Source: an uncultured Lachnospiraceae bacterium (GTDB lineage: Bacteria; Bacillota; Clostridia; Lachnospirales; Lachnospiraceae). From it: a stretch of 47,690 bases of DNA. Location of the stretch: assembly GCA_910579805.1 (NCBI GenBank), contig CAJTWM010000029.1:1-47690 (forward strand), written 5' to 3'. Position numbers and translations under genes: made by a program. The notes under the pieces were generated by a model. The model saw only the letters and a program-made list of their open reading frames with translations. It was not told the DNA's origin and made no database searches. This document shows positions 25,434-35,163 of this stretch, piece after piece (position 1 is the first letter of the stretch; the number at the start of each line of letters is the position of its first letter).

Positions 25434-28028
25434 ATGGATTATTCAGGAAAACTTTTTGACCGGGCCGACGAAAACGCTCCGGTCAATGGGGTTTATGAAC
25501 ATCACAGCAGTATACAGAGCGTTCAGAATCTGGAAACTGTCATCAACGAGGGTCTTCGCGTCGCCCTGTTGGAAGAAACTCCGGATCAATCGTTGGAAGT
25601 ACTGCTGGAACATTTGGGAAAAGCGTTGGACGGAGAACGGACCTATATATTTGAGCAAAACAAATCCGGCGGCGATGATAATACCTATGAGTGGGTAGCT
25701 GACGGAGTGGAGCCAGAGAAGGAAAACCTTCAAAACCTCCCTCCAGATGTGTGCGCGAGCTGGTATCGGAATTTCAGCATTGGTAAGCATATCGTTATTG
25801 AAAATTTGGAGGATATTCAGGAGACCGATCCCCTTCAGTATGAAAATCTGAAACGACAGAATATACATTCTCTCGTGGTTGTTCCTCTTTATGACGGCAA
25901 AAAAATTATCGGTTTTTACGGTGTGGATAATCCGCCTGTGAAGTCGTTGGAATATGCATCGAATATGCTCCAAACTGCGGCATATTTTATTGTTTCTTCC
26001 CTGAAACGGCGTAACTTGTTCCGTGAACTTCAAAAACGGAGTTACAACGTTCTCCATGCCCTTAGCGTAGACTATATGGGAATCTATCAGGTAAACTTCG
26101 ACACAGGTGAATGCGAGATATACCGGGACAGTGAACAGATGAATATAGATTGGGCCGCCAATTTTAAAGACGGTTATGAAACCGCTATGGAACGATATAT
26201 TTCCCGGTATGTGATTCCTTTGGATCAGGAGCGGCTTCGTGATGTAACAAAAAAAGACTATGTACTGGCCCAGCTCAAAAAAAATAAAAAGTTTTATGTC
26301 CGGTATCAGGTAAACGACGGCGCTCACGGGCTGAAACATTTGGAAATGCATTTTTCCGCCACAGAGGCGACGGAGACAAAGAACTGTGTGATCTTTGCCC
26401 AACGGGACGTTAACGCCGTAGTGGAACAGGAAAAAAAGTACAAGCTGGAGGCAAGGCAGAGTCTGGAGAACATCTTAGAAGGAGCCAGAACCGGTATTTG
26501 GACAATCGAGCTGGAGGATGACTGTCCGCCAAAAATGTACGCCGACCGGATCATGCGGATTCTTTTGGGAATATCAGATGAAATCGAACCGGAAGAATGC
26601 TATCGGCACTGGTTCAAAAATATTGAACCGGACTATGTAGAGATGGTGCAGGAATGTGTGGGGGAGATATTGGAAAACGGGCGTTCCGAGGTAATTTACC
26701 CTTGGAATCATCCAAAGCTTGGGAAAATTTTTGTACGCTGCGGCGGCGTACAGGACAAAACATTTGAAAAACCGGGGGTCTGCCTGAACGGATACCATCA
26801 GGACATTACTGAGATCATGGTAGCGAAAAAGAAACAGGAACAGGCCATTATGGAACTGTTAGAAAAGGTCCGGCAGGCAAATTCAGCAAAAAGCGAATTT
26901 CTTTCCCATATGTCCCACGATCTGCGTACACCTATCAACGGGATCTTGGGAATGCTGGCCATTATGGAGAAAAAACCAAACGATTTGGCAAAACAGCAAG
27001 AATGTCAAAATAAGATCCGTGTATCGACGGAACATCTGCTGTCTTTGGTCAACGACGTTCTTCAGGTCAGCAGGCTGGAAAGCAAAAGACCGACGACGGT
27101 AGTAGAACCCTTTGACATTCATGATACTTTGGATGATTGTATTACAATCACGTCTGTGCAGGCAGAAGAGGCGGGAATCCGGCTGATTTTGGAAGAGGTG
27201 GATCTGCAGCATGGCAAAGTGATTGGAAATCCGCTGCACTTAAAGAAAATTCTTATGAATGTCTTAGACAATGCTCTCAAATACAACCGGCCCAACGGTT
27301 CCGTATTTGTTCAGGTAAACGAGGTTGGTTGTCAGGGCGATACCGCAAACTACCGATTTATGATTGAAGATACCGGAATCGGCATAGGGGATGATTTCAA
27401 AAAGCATATTTTTGAACCGTTTACTCAGGAGCACCCGAGCGCAAGGACTCACTACAACGGCGCCGGGCTTGGTATGTCCATTGTGAAGAAACTGGTTGAC
27501 GAAATGGCTGGAACCATTGAAATAGACAGCCAGATCGGCAAGGGAAGCGAAGTACGGATCACATTGCCTATCCAGATCGATACAGCATGGAACACACAGC
27601 CTGTAAATGAAGAACGGAATTTACGAAGCAACATTGCCGGAATGCGCGTCCTTTTAGTAGAGGACAACGAAATCAACTGTGAAATCGTGGAATTTATGTT
27701 AAAAGACGCGGGAGCGGAAGTCGTGACTACCAATGACGGGAAAGCCGCCGTGGATGCGTTCATGGCATCCGATCCGGGAACCTTTGACTGCGTACTCATG
27801 GATTTGATGATGCCTGTTATGAGCGGATATGAGGCAACCCGTGTGATTCGCAGTCTGGATCGGCCGGATGCGGGAGTCGTACCCATCATAGCGCTGTCCG
27901 CTAACGCATTTGAAGAAGACGTCACAATGGCAAAAGACGCCGGAATGAATGAACATCTGGCTAAGCCGGTGGATATCAAAAAAATGTTTAGAGTCATGAG
28001 CCGGTTAAGATACCTGCAGGAACAATGA
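25434..28028 (+). CDS. Hybrid sensor histidine kinase with GAF-like input and receiver domain
   Basis: It is an 864-residue soluble protein without membrane segments. In order it has a GAF-like domain (about 35-195, SLVVVPLYDGKKIIGFYGVD), two PAS-like regions (about 205-330 and 345-460), a HisKA domain with phosphoacceptor H495 in SHMSHDLRTP, HATPase_c with NVLDNALKY, DTGIGIG and GAGLGMSIVKKL, and a C-terminal receiver with D790 in DCVLMDLMMP. The start at 25434 has GGAGG 8 nt upstream. No output regulator or sensed transporter is adjacent, so its partner is elsewhere. Confidence 0.92.
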   Translation: MDYSGKLFDRADENAPVNGVYEHHSSIQSVQNLETVINEGLRVALLEETPDQSLEVLLEHLGKALDGERTYIFEQNKSGGDDNTYEWVADGVEPEKENLQNLPPDVCASWYRNFSIGKHIVIENLEDIQETDPLQYENLKRQNIHSLVVVPLYDGKKIIGFYGVDNPPVKSLEYASNMLQTAAYFIVSSLKRRNLFRELQKRSYNVLHALSVDYMGIYQVNFDTGECEIYRDSEQMNIDWAANFKDGYETAMERYISRYVIPLDQERLRDVTKKDYVLAQLKKNKKFYVRYQVNDGAHGLKHLEMHFSATEATETKNCVIFAQRDVNAVVEQEKKYKLEARQSLENILEGARTGIWTIELEDDCPPKMYADRIMRILLGISDEIEPEECYRHWFKNIEPDYVEMVQECVGEILENGRSEVIYPWNHPKLGKIFVRCGGVQDKTFEKPGVCLNGYHQDITEIMVAKKKQEQAIMELLEKVRQANSAKSEFLSHMSHDLRTPINGILGMLAIMEKKPNDLAKQQECQNKIRVSTEHLLSLVNDVLQVSRLESKRPTTVVEPFDIHDTLDDCITITSVQAEEAGIRLILEEVDLQHGKVIGNPLHLKKILMNVLDNALKYNRPNGSVFVQVNEVGCQGDTANYRFMIEDTGIGIGDDFKKHIFEPFTQEHPSARTHYNGAGLGMSIVKKLVDEMAGTIEIDSQIGKGSEVRITLPIQIDTAWNTQPVNEERNLRSNIAGMRVLLVEDNEINCEIVEFMLKDAGAEVVTTNDGKAAVDAFMASDPGTFDCVLMDLMMPVMSGYEATRVIRSLDRPDAGVVPIIALSANAFEEDVTMAKDAGMNEHLAKPVDIKKMFRVMSRLRYLQEQ

Positions 28029-28106
28029 AACCAACGGTGATTTACACAGGAAAATGAAAAAAGTAACTGGTTAAAGCAAGAAATAACAGAAACGGAGATT
28101 CTAAGA

Positions 28107-28733
28107 ATGACAAATCAAGAACGGAGAGACGCGGGATTAGCATACATTTCGGATAACAGTATTTTTGAGGAGCAATCCATATGCAGAAAGATCCTGCAGA
28201 AATTAAATTTTATGGATCGTTCTGACTTTACAGGAATTCAGGAAGTGGTAAAAGAACTTTTAGGAAAATCAGAAGGCGCTTTTATCAATCCGCCCTTTTA
28301 CTGCGATTACGGAAAGCATATTGAAGTAGGTAAAAACTTCTTTGCCAACTATAACTGTACGCTTTTAGACGTAGCCAAAATAAAGATCGGTGACAATTGC
28401 CAGATGGCCCCTAACGTATCGATCTATACCGCAGGGCATCCGGTTCATCCGGTCAGCCGTAACTCCGCTTATGAGTACGGAAAAGAAGTGACCATAGGCG
28501 ATAATGTATGGCTTGGCGGCAGCACGGTTGTCTGCCCCGGCGTACATATCGGTAATCATGTTGTGATCGGCGCCGGCAGCGTAGTAACAAAAGATATTCC
28601 TGACTGGTGCGTTGCCGCCGGAAACCCATGCAGGGTAATCCGGAAAATTACGGATGATGATAAAAGGAAACTGTTCCGTGACGAAGAGATCGACGATGAA
28701 GCATGGAATGATATTATAGAACGGATGGGATAA
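28107..28733 (+). CDS. Sugar O-acetyltransferase (maltose/galactoside acetyltransferase family)
   Basis: This 208-residue LacA/Maa-type enzyme transfers acetyl from acetyl-CoA to a sugar hydroxyl. It has an N-terminal helical Mac domain followed by left-handed beta-helix hexapeptide repeats, with the family markers INPPFYCDYG, NFFANYNC, IYTAGHPVHP (catalytic His) and GNPCRVIRKI. GGAG precedes the ATG. It follows the hybrid kinase after 78 bp. Confidence 0.92.
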   Translation: MTNQERRDAGLAYISDNSIFEEQSICRKILQKLNFMDRSDFTGIQEVVKELLGKSEGAFINPPFYCDYGKHIEVGKNFFANYNCTLLDVAKIKIGDNCQMAPNVSIYTAGHPVHPVSRNSAYEYGKEVTIGDNVWLGGSTVVCPGVHIGNHVVIGAGSVVTKDIPDWCVAAGNPCRVIRKITDDDKRKLFRDEEIDDEAWNDIIERMG

Positions 28734-28745
28734 GTTTACACATTC

Positions 28746-29036
28746 CTACTTTTTTACTTCCCTAAGCGCCCCATCTATACTGCTTTCTCCTGTTGCTTCA
28801 ATAATCGCCACCATTTCCGCAGGGGTAATAATAAAATTCCTAAATGGATAATGTTTCTGATTGCCTGTAACTAAGCAGGCATCATCATCCCTCTTTTCCA
28901 TCGCTACTTCATAAAATACCAGATCATCCATATCAATCAGGACTGCCCCTGTGGGTTGTGGAAACACTTCAACCCCATACTGCCTGACCGCATCAAGAAC
29001 TATCTGTATCAATTCATATCTTATCATGATGCACAT
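28746..29036 (-). pseudogene. N-terminally truncated PIN-domain toxin-like protein
   Basis: The 96 residues match only the second half of PIN-family RNases of the COG1569 type: DMDDLVFYEVAM and CLVTGNQKHYPF, then a final FIITPAEMVAII. The usual N-terminal strand with the first metal-binding Asp (DTNV) and about 65 more residues are missing. The start codon overlaps the end of the upstream GNAT remnant. No antitoxin gene is adjacent. It is most likely a dead fragment. Confidence 0.7.
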
Positions 29037-29364
29037 ACATCCTTGTCAGTTCTTCTTCACCGTCTCCCTGAACCATACACAAAAATTCCCATCCGTACCG
29101 CTCATAAAAAGAAGTATGGTCGGTCACAAGATAAAGTGTAAGAATCCCCTGCTTTTTCATATCTTCACAGATAAATTGCAGCAATTTTCCCGCAATCCCC
29201 CATTTGGGGCAAAACCATTCGGATGCCTGGCCAATCCATTCTACATGATTCCGAATTGTGATCATATTATATTCTCCCATAATAATCCTCCATGCTACGG
29301 CTCTGCCGCGACTCAAATCAGGATGAGAAATACCGTAATCTGCCTGCATTTCCTTTCCGTGCAT
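29014..29364 (-). pseudogene. GNAT acetyltransferase, probably lacking its N-terminal part
   Basis: The 116-residue frame has the C-terminal half of a GNAT fold: WGIAGKLLQFICEDMKKQG for the acetyl-CoA-binding helix, then LYLVTDHTSFYERYGWEFL. The first 30 residues do not look like a GNAT beginning, and an in-frame open stretch continues upstream without a credible start or ribosome site. It overlaps the PIN remnant by 23 bp. Together they suggest deletions that joined two gene ends. Confidence 0.55.
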
Positions 29365-29507
29365 ATCTTCTGTAAACTTTTGAAATAAATAATTTCTGTC
29401 TAATATTTCATGATATACTAATACATAGGGCTAAGTAAAGAGAACCCATTGTGAAATATTTTTTCGGTGAATATTTTTATCTAAAATAACACAAAGAAAG
29501 GAATTTT

Positions 29508-30497
29508 ATGCTGAAATTATTAAAAATCGCTGTCGGAAGCGCATTTTCCATTTTTTTAGCCGATGCACTCGGTCTGAATTACGGAACTTCTGCAGGCATC
29601 ATTACTCTTTTGACCATACAGGATACTTCCAAAGAAACCATTGCCATTTCCGTTAAGCGGGTTTTTGCTTTCCTTTTGGCAACGGCGCTTTCTTATGCCG
29701 TATTTCATATGATCGGTTATTCCGCTTTTTCTTACGGGGTCTTTTTATTTCTTTTTATATTATGCTGTAATCCCTTAGGCTTAAGCGCCGCCGTTTCCAC
29801 CAACGCTGTGCTCGCGACCCATTACCTTTTGGCAAAAGAGATGCCTCCCGCATTAATAGGCAACGAATCCCTTCTTTTATTAATTGGCGCCGGTATCGGT
29901 ACTCTGCTCAATCTCTATATGCCGGGAAAAGTAAAGGAGATCCGTACTACCCAGCACATTTTGGAAGAGGACCTAAAGGCAATTCTTTTTCGTATGTCAG
30001 AATATATCAAGAAAAAAGACCGGTCGGACTACACCGGAAGTTGTTTTGATAAGCTTTCTTCAGATCTTTCCGACGGTAAAAAACTGGCCTTTGCCTATAT
30101 GAACAATACATTTATTCAGGAATCAAAATATTTTATTGAATATATGAATATGAGAGAACAGCAATGTACCGTTTTAAAAGATATTTATAAAAAAATCATG
30201 AATATCCGCTCGATCCCCACACAGGCTGAGCAGATTTCTTCCTTTATTTTTGATATCAGCGTATCCTTTGGGGAATCTAACAATGTAAAGGACCTGTTAG
30301 ACTCCCTCTCGGAATTATTGGATGAGATGAAAGGCTCTTCTCTGCCCGTTACAAGAGAAGAGTTTGAAAACCGCGCTATTCTTTATTCTATTTTAATGGA
30401 CTTAGAATATTTTTTATTATTAAAAAAAGAGTTTGTAAATTCCCTTTCAGAAGAACAGGTCAGACGGTATTGGTATGACGACAAAGCCTCTATGTGA
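29508..30497 (+). CDS. Aromatic acid exporter family membrane protein (ArAE_1/DUF939-like)
   Basis: This is a 329-residue protein with about five to six membrane segments in residues 1-150 and a cytoplasmic helical domain after VKEIRTTQHILEEDLK. The opening LKIAVGSAFSIFLADALGL is typical of the DUF939/FUSC-like group, which is related to aromatic acid exporters. The substrate is unknown. AAAGGA precedes the ATG. It converges with the YCII gene. Confidence 0.85.
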   Translation: MLKLLKIAVGSAFSIFLADALGLNYGTSAGIITLLTIQDTSKETIAISVKRVFAFLLATALSYAVFHMIGYSAFSYGVFLFLFILCCNPLGLSAAVSTNAVLATHYLLAKEMPPALIGNESLLLLIGAGIGTLLNLYMPGKVKEIRTTQHILEEDLKAILFRMSEYIKKKDRSDYTGSCFDKLSSDLSDGKKLAFAYMNNTFIQESKYFIEYMNMREQQCTVLKDIYKKIMNIRSIPTQAEQISSFIFDISVSFGESNNVKDLLDSLSELLDEMKGSSLPVTREEFENRAILYSILMDLEYFLLLKKEFVNSLSEEQVRRYWYDDKASM

Positions 30498-30536
30498 GCC
30501 GGATTCTATTTGCCCCAGTGTTGTTCCTTGCTTCAA

Positions 30537-30836
30537 TTACAGCAAGTAATTATTTTCCCGGTTTGCAATCTGTAAACCGACTAATTTGTAGGTTGCATAT
30601 CCTCCCATAACCAGCGGCTCTGCTTTGCAAATTTCTTCTGCTTCTTCACGGCTCTCTGTTTTTAGGATATACATACCTGCCATTCCCGGATAGCCTTTAA
30701 AGACACCGCAGATTTCCAGCTTTCCCTCATCGTCCAGCTTTCTTATGTTCTCAACGTGTTCCATAACTACCTGTTTTGTCATTTTATTATAGGTCTTGCT
30801 TTTCTCAATCATCATCATGTACATCAATTTTTCCAT
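30537..30836 (-). CDS. YCII-related domain protein
   Basis: This 99-residue protein of the YCII/dimeric alpha-beta barrel type shows KLMYMMMIEKS, HVENIRKLDDEGKLEICGVF, MYILKTESREEAEEI and DPLVMGGYATYKL-like spacing. Its biochemical role is unknown. AAAGGAG lies 9 nt before the ATG at 30836; the longer frame to 30908 lacks a ribosome site. It is divergent from a WYL regulator that probably controls it. Confidence 0.82.
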   Translation of the reverse strand: MEKLMYMMMIEKSKTYNKMTKQVVMEHVENIRKLDDEGKLEICGVFKGYPGMAGMYILKTESREEAEEICKAEPLVMGGYATYKLVGLQIANRENNYLL

Positions 30837-31001
30837 GCGCTTTTCTCCTTTACATTCTATGGGGTTCACTGAAGTTATTATATTTATCCGGCAAATCTCA
30901 CCTCCCATTATATAGCCTGTCCCTTTTCAATGGCGGCGATTCGGATTCCCTCTTTCTTCCACATGGGACATGCAGGGTTTCGTTTTCATGCCATATTGAA
31001 T

Positions 31002-31047
31002 TTGAAACATAAATAGTTTATCATAGAATAGTGACAAGAGCTGTCAC
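31002..31047 (+). promoter_or_regulatory. Promoter and palindromic operator of the WYL regulator
   Basis: TTGAAA (31002-31007) and TAGAAT (31024-31029) are 16 bp apart. Immediately downstream GTGACA-N5-TGTCAC (31031-31047) is a perfect 6-bp inverted repeat covering the expected start of transcription. It is well placed for autorepression and may also affect the divergent YCII gene. Confidence 0.65.
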
Positions 31048-31068
31048 CATTCGGAAAGGAGTTTAAAA

Positions 31069-32022
31069 ATGTCAAAGGCAGAACGGCTTATCGAAATGAT
31101 GATAACAATAAATGCAAAAAAGGATTTTACAGTAGGCGAATTGGCAAATGAATTTTCTGTATCAAAAAGAACCATACTGCGTGACTTACAGGAATTGGAA
31201 CAGGCGGGTTTCCCTCTTTACTCCGAAGTCGGGGCGGCGGGTGGCTATCATATCTTAAAAGAACGCATTTTGCCGCCTATTGCTTTTTCAGAAAGCGAAG
31301 CAAAAGCTATTTTCTTTGCCTGTCAAGCCTTGCAATATCACCGTGACCTGCCGTTTGAACAGGAAACCATATCCGTCATGAAAAAATTTTTGAATTGCCT
31401 GCCATTAGATTTGCAAAACAGTATCACGCAGATTCAAAACAAGATTGTATTTTGGACTCCAGACAGACATTGTGATTCGCCATTGCTTAAATCAATGTTT
31501 CTTATTGCCATAAACCGCCATGCCGCAACAATACGGTATTCGTCAACATATTCTGAAAGCACGCGCACAATTATACCTATCGGCTTATATGCTATGAATG
31601 GACTTTGGTATTGCCCCGCCTATTGTACAACAGCAAATCAAATCAGAGTGTTCCGGGTTGACCGTATCAAAGAAATCATGGAAGAAAAGCCCTATCCAAA
31701 AGAAAAATATCCTATTCCTGCGTCAATTCAGGAATATCTAGAAAAAACAGAAGTTAAAAACGATTATCACATAAAAATCCAACTGACGGATATAGGTGTC
31801 AAACGCTGTGAAAGTGAATGTTTGCTTGCAAGTGGATTGAAAACTTTTTCAACAGGCGGCGGGATAATCGACATGGAAATAAACCATGCTGTTTTAGAAT
31901 GGGTTGCCGATTATCTATTGCCGTTTGGAAATAATGCCACTGTGTTAGAACCAGTGGAGTTAATAAAGCTAATGCAGCAAAAAATATACGAATTACATCA
32001 GCATTATTGCAAATCAGAATAA
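31069..32022 (+). CDS. YafY-type transcriptional regulator (HTH_11 + WYL)
   Basis: The 317-residue protein has an N-terminal winged helix (1-60, with VGELANEFSVSKRTILRDLQ) and a WYL domain around residues 145-235, seen as RHAATIRYSS...IIPIGLYAMNGLWYCPAYC and IRVFRVDRI, then a WCX-like C-terminal part. WYL domains sense nucleic acids or other ligands. AAAGGAG precedes the ATG. A palindrome over its promoter suggests autoregulation. Its end overlaps the convergent hydrolase gene by 19 bp. Confidence 0.92.
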   Translation: MSKAERLIEMMITINAKKDFTVGELANEFSVSKRTILRDLQELEQAGFPLYSEVGAAGGYHILKERILPPIAFSESEAKAIFFACQALQYHRDLPFEQETISVMKKFLNCLPLDLQNSITQIQNKIVFWTPDRHCDSPLLKSMFLIAINRHAATIRYSSTYSESTRTIIPIGLYAMNGLWYCPAYCTTANQIRVFRVDRIKEIMEEKPYPKEKYPIPASIQEYLEKTEVKNDYHIKIQLTDIGVKRCESECLLASGLKTFSTGGGIIDMEINHAVLEWVADYLLPFGNNATVLEPVELIKLMQQKIYELHQHYCKSE

Positions 32023-32921
32023 CGGTTACTTGCTTTACCATACATGAGCATTTTATCAGGAAACCTATGACGCATTCCCGGCTGCCACACTAAGCTCACC
32101 GTAACTCCTTCACCGGCTAGATTCTGATATAATCCTGCTGCCATATCACGGCACACTTCATCCAATTCTCCACAATAAATACCCACTTTAATTCCCTTTT
32201 CACGACATACTCCGGCAATTCTTTCTGCATTTTCCTGCAAATAAGGAATATATGGAGATTGTAACAATAACGCTTCTATTTGTATATCGGATAAGGCAAC
32301 TGTCCGCAAAATCATATCACAACCTGCTGAAAACCCCGCTAAAATATGTTCTTCATAATTTTCCCATGGCAAGTTTTTTACGCATTTTTCAATCTGCCTG
32401 AAATTTTCATTGTCAAAGTTCCAACTAAATCTATCATAAGATTCCACTGTAGCGGACTGCACCGCTTCAACCTGAAGTTCTTTGCTCTCCAAGAAATTCC
32501 AATCAGACTTACTGATCAAAGCATTCTGCCCATTACCATGTACGCATAACAATAACTTTGATGCTGTTTGACCTCTATATGTACAAAACGGCTTTGCATT
32601 TTCCGCTGCAATCCTTTGCCTCTGTTCACAAAGGCATTTCAAATCCATAAACTTTGTGTTTTCAAATAAAGATTCTAGGTCCTTATCCTCTAATTCTTCT
32701 TTTCGAAACCAATACCCTTTTTGCAAAACAGCTTCTTCAAAAAGTATTAATGCAGTGTCACTTTTACCACTTCCTGCCGCAAGGCACATCAAAAAATAAA
32801 CCACGCGGGGATATTTCCCTTCCGGTAATTTTAACAGCTCATCCGCCAGATATTGATAGGCGGCTTCATACCCTTCTTGTGATGCTTTTAACAATGCATT
32901 TTCTAATATCACATTTTCCAT
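32004..32921 (-). CDS. Alpha/beta hydrolase with N-terminal helical (TPR-like) region
   Basis: The 305-residue protein has a helical N-terminus (1-105, TPR-like with LAAGSGKSDTALILFEEA) and an alpha/beta hydrolase domain with oxyanion HGNGQN, nucleophile elbow GFSAGCD, Asp in GELDEVC and His in GMRHRFP. It is cytoplasmic, and its ester or peptide substrate is unknown. Its last codons overlap those of the WYL gene on the other strand. Confidence 0.85.
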   Translation of the reverse strand: MENVILENALLKASQEGYEAAYQYLADELLKLPEGKYPRVVYFLMCLAAGSGKSDTALILFEEAVLQKGYWFRKEELEDKDLESLFENTKFMDLKCLCEQRQRIAAENAKPFCTYRGQTASKLLLCVHGNGQNALISKSDWNFLESKELQVEAVQSATVESYDRFSWNFDNENFRQIEKCVKNLPWENYEEHILAGFSAGCDMILRTVALSDIQIEALLLQSPYIPYLQENAERIAGVCREKGIKVGIYCGELDEVCRDMAAGLYQNLAGEGVTVSLVWQPGMRHRFPDKMLMYGKASNRYSDLQ

Positions 32922-32952
32922 ATTATAGATTTACTCCTATATGTTTCTGCCT

Positions 32953-33420
32953 TCACATCTTATTTTCTTTTTCCAACAATTTGTCTAATTCCCCACATAA
33001 CCGTGATTTTAGATCAGCTAATTCTTCCGGAGCCGGCAAAAATTCATCTGCTACCAGCTCCTGACCCAACGTCCAAACAGGTCCGGCGGCCTTAGTATCA
33101 CCCTTTCTTCTTGGGAATATATGCCAATGCATATGAAGACCGCTGCCCGCGCCCAAAAGTTCATAATTCAGCTTATCGGGCTGAAAAGCATTGTAAACGG
33201 CCTCCGCTACAATTGCCATTTCGTGAAGAAATCTATCCCTGAAATCCGGATCCAAGAAATGCAATTCCGTTGTATGTTGTTTACAAAGAAATAAGGTATA
33301 TCCTTTGATTCGCTGATGATCCCCTATTACCACATATCCCGTACTCAATTCTTTCACAAAATATGGGTTCTTCCCGTTTTTGATCCAATCGATCCGCTCA
33401 CAAATCATACAATATTCCAT
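32953..33420 (-). CDS. HIT family hydrolase
   Basis: This 155-residue histidine-triad protein has the nucleotide-hydrolase motif HMHWHIFPR near residue 98 and an N-terminal C-x2-C (CMIC) that may help bind zinc. HIT enzymes hydrolyse or transfer nucleotidyl groups such as Ap4A or AMP-lysine. GGGAGG precedes the ATG. Confidence 0.9.
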   Translation of the reverse strand: MEYCMICERIDWIKNGKNPYFVKELSTGYVVIGDHQRIKGYTLFLCKQHTTELHFLDPDFRDRFLHEMAIVAEAVYNAFQPDKLNYELLGAGSGLHMHWHIFPRRKGDTKAAGPVWTLGQELVADEFLPAPEELADLKSRLCGELDKLLEKENKM

Positions 33421-33542
33421 CTGTCAAACCTCCCAATATATTTTAATACGTTAACTCACTATAGCATTCTTATTGTATCATAAATGCCGCCTTTTGTAAT
33501 TTTGTTTCTGTTCAGTCTGCCTATTGCCGTCGCAAAAGCAAA

Positions 33543-33563
33543 AGGGGCGAAACAATCGCCCCT
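33543..33563 (-). terminator. Intrinsic terminator after the methyl-accepting protein
   Basis: On the minus strand AGGGGCGA/TCGCCCCT form an 8-bp stem with a 5-nt loop, followed by TTTGCTTTT. It lies 14 bp after the stop. Confidence 0.8.
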
Positions 33564-33576
33564 CTCCGGTTACCGC

Positions 33577-35121
33577 TTATTCATCTTTCTTAAGAAGCAG
33601 AGTCATCTCGTTAACCATATTATTTATGGTATTTGCCTGTGTGGCAATCTCCGCCGTATCACCGGCATTGCTTTCCGCCATCGCGCTGATTGCGCTAAAC
33701 TGTTCATTTTCATTTCTAATGCTTTCCGCAATGTTCTGATTAATTAATACCGTATTCTTAATGACTTCCGCCTGCTCCCTATGCGCGACTCCCATGGCTT
33801 TTATGGCAGCCACGGACACATTTAACAAGTCAGTCATATCCTGCATTCCGCTAAATACATTAATAAAATATTCATTTTGCTTTCCTAATTTTTCGGAATT
33901 CTCATCCACCTGTGCAGTTATGTCGATCACGTTCTGCTGTACCCGTTCAATAACCGCCTGAACGTCTTTTAAGGATTCCTGCGTGTTATTGGCAAGATTA
34001 CCCACTTCCGTTGCAACTACGGCAAATCCTTTTCCCGCCTCTCCGGCCCGGGCAGCTTCAATGGAAGCATTCAATGCTAACAAATTCGTAGATGTTGAAA
34101 TATCGCTGATAAGGTTTAACGTTACTCCTATTTCCTGAACAGCTTCCGATAACTTTTCCGTAATGCTCGTTGTAGCGTTCATGGATTGAGATACTTCACT
34201 ATTGATCAGAGATAAATCATTCAGTAATTTCTCGTTCTGCTTAGACTTATCTAAAAGATCTTTAGACGTATCCTCCACCTTTTCTACATTTTCAGCAACA
34301 ACGCCTTCCCATTTATTCAATTCGCTAAGATTATCCATACTTTCATCCGTTTTAGCGCTTAACAGATTACTTCCAACCGCTAATTGCTCGCTTGTGGCTG
34401 CAAGTTCCTGAGCAGAAGCGCTTTCATTTCCGGAAATCTGTGAAAGAGCCAAACCGGCCGTATATAATTTTTCTGATAGTTCCTGAACGGCGGAAAGTAT
34501 ATTGGTAACATGTTCATTATTCTTTTCCAATTCATCTTTCTTAGCATTTACTAAAAAATGTGCGACAAAAAATACGAAAATAATTAATCCGGTCAATGAT
34601 AAAACTAATGCAACCAAACACATAATAATATCTGTCAGAAATAATTCATCTTTGACGGGAAGAAGGTCTGTTCCTCTGACAAACCAGCCTATAAATAAAG
34701 AAATCATACAGGCTAAACCGCTTCCCAACAGCATTTTAATGTCTAAAAAGAACGCCATCAAAATAAGAAAAAAGAATAAAAATCCCCAAAATGTCCTTGT
34801 CGGAAGCATATATAATAAATAATTCCATTGAATGACCAAAACCACTGCCGAAAAGATCTTACCAACCTTTAATCTGCCTTCTTTTAAATACCCGTCCTCA
34901 TCAAACGATGATTTTATGATCATGATTGCTATCACAAAAAATGTTACGTCCATGATGCCCAGACCGATTGTCGCAAACCATGGTACTGTAGGATAGAAAC
35001 CGAGCAGTTTTTCCGTATTAAACATAACCGTAGCGCACATACAAGCGCTTACCAGTATGATAAGACCCCATTTAAATACCGTAGATAAGTAAACTTCAAC
35101 AGCCGTTTTTTTCTTGTTCAT
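33577..35121 (-). CDS. Methyl-accepting chemotaxis-type signalling protein
   Basis: The 514-residue protein has about six membrane segments in residues 10-190, no extracellular sensor domain of size and no clear HAMP, then a long coiled-coil signalling domain with the hairpin tip ISTSTNLLALNASIEAARAGE and FAVVATEVGNLA. The start at 35121 has GGAGG 9 nt upstream. No che or flagellar genes are present. It lies 42 bp after the GH31 gene on the same strand, so the two may be co-transcribed and sense a shared sugar (inference). Confidence 0.92.
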   Translation of the reverse strand: MNKKKTAVEVYLSTVFKWGLIILVSACMCATVMFNTEKLLGFYPTVPWFATIGLGIMDVTFFVIAIMIIKSSFDEDGYLKEGRLKVGKIFSAVVLVIQWNYLLYMLPTRTFWGFLFFFLILMAFFLDIKMLLGSGLACMISLFIGWFVRGTDLLPVKDELFLTDIIMCLVALVLSLTGLIIFVFFVAHFLVNAKKDELEKNNEHVTNILSAVQELSEKLYTAGLALSQISGNESASAQELAATSEQLAVGSNLLSAKTDESMDNLSELNKWEGVVAENVEKVEDTSKDLLDKSKQNEKLLNDLSLINSEVSQSMNATTSITEKLSEAVQEIGVTLNLISDISTSTNLLALNASIEAARAGEAGKGFAVVATEVGNLANNTQESLKDVQAVIERVQQNVIDITAQVDENSEKLGKQNEYFINVFSGMQDMTDLLNVSVAAIKAMGVAHREQAEVIKNTVLINQNIAESIRNENEQFSAISAMAESNAGDTAEIATQANTINNMVNEMTLLLKKDE

Positions 35122-35163
35122 AATAGTCAACCTCCACACACTGTTTTATCTTTAGATTTGTTT

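Noticed and set aside
25443..26402. Long minus-strand open frame (319 codons) inside the hybrid kinase gene
   Set aside because: It is a shadow of the plus-strand kinase, whose domains are continuous and unmistakable; it has no ribosome site.
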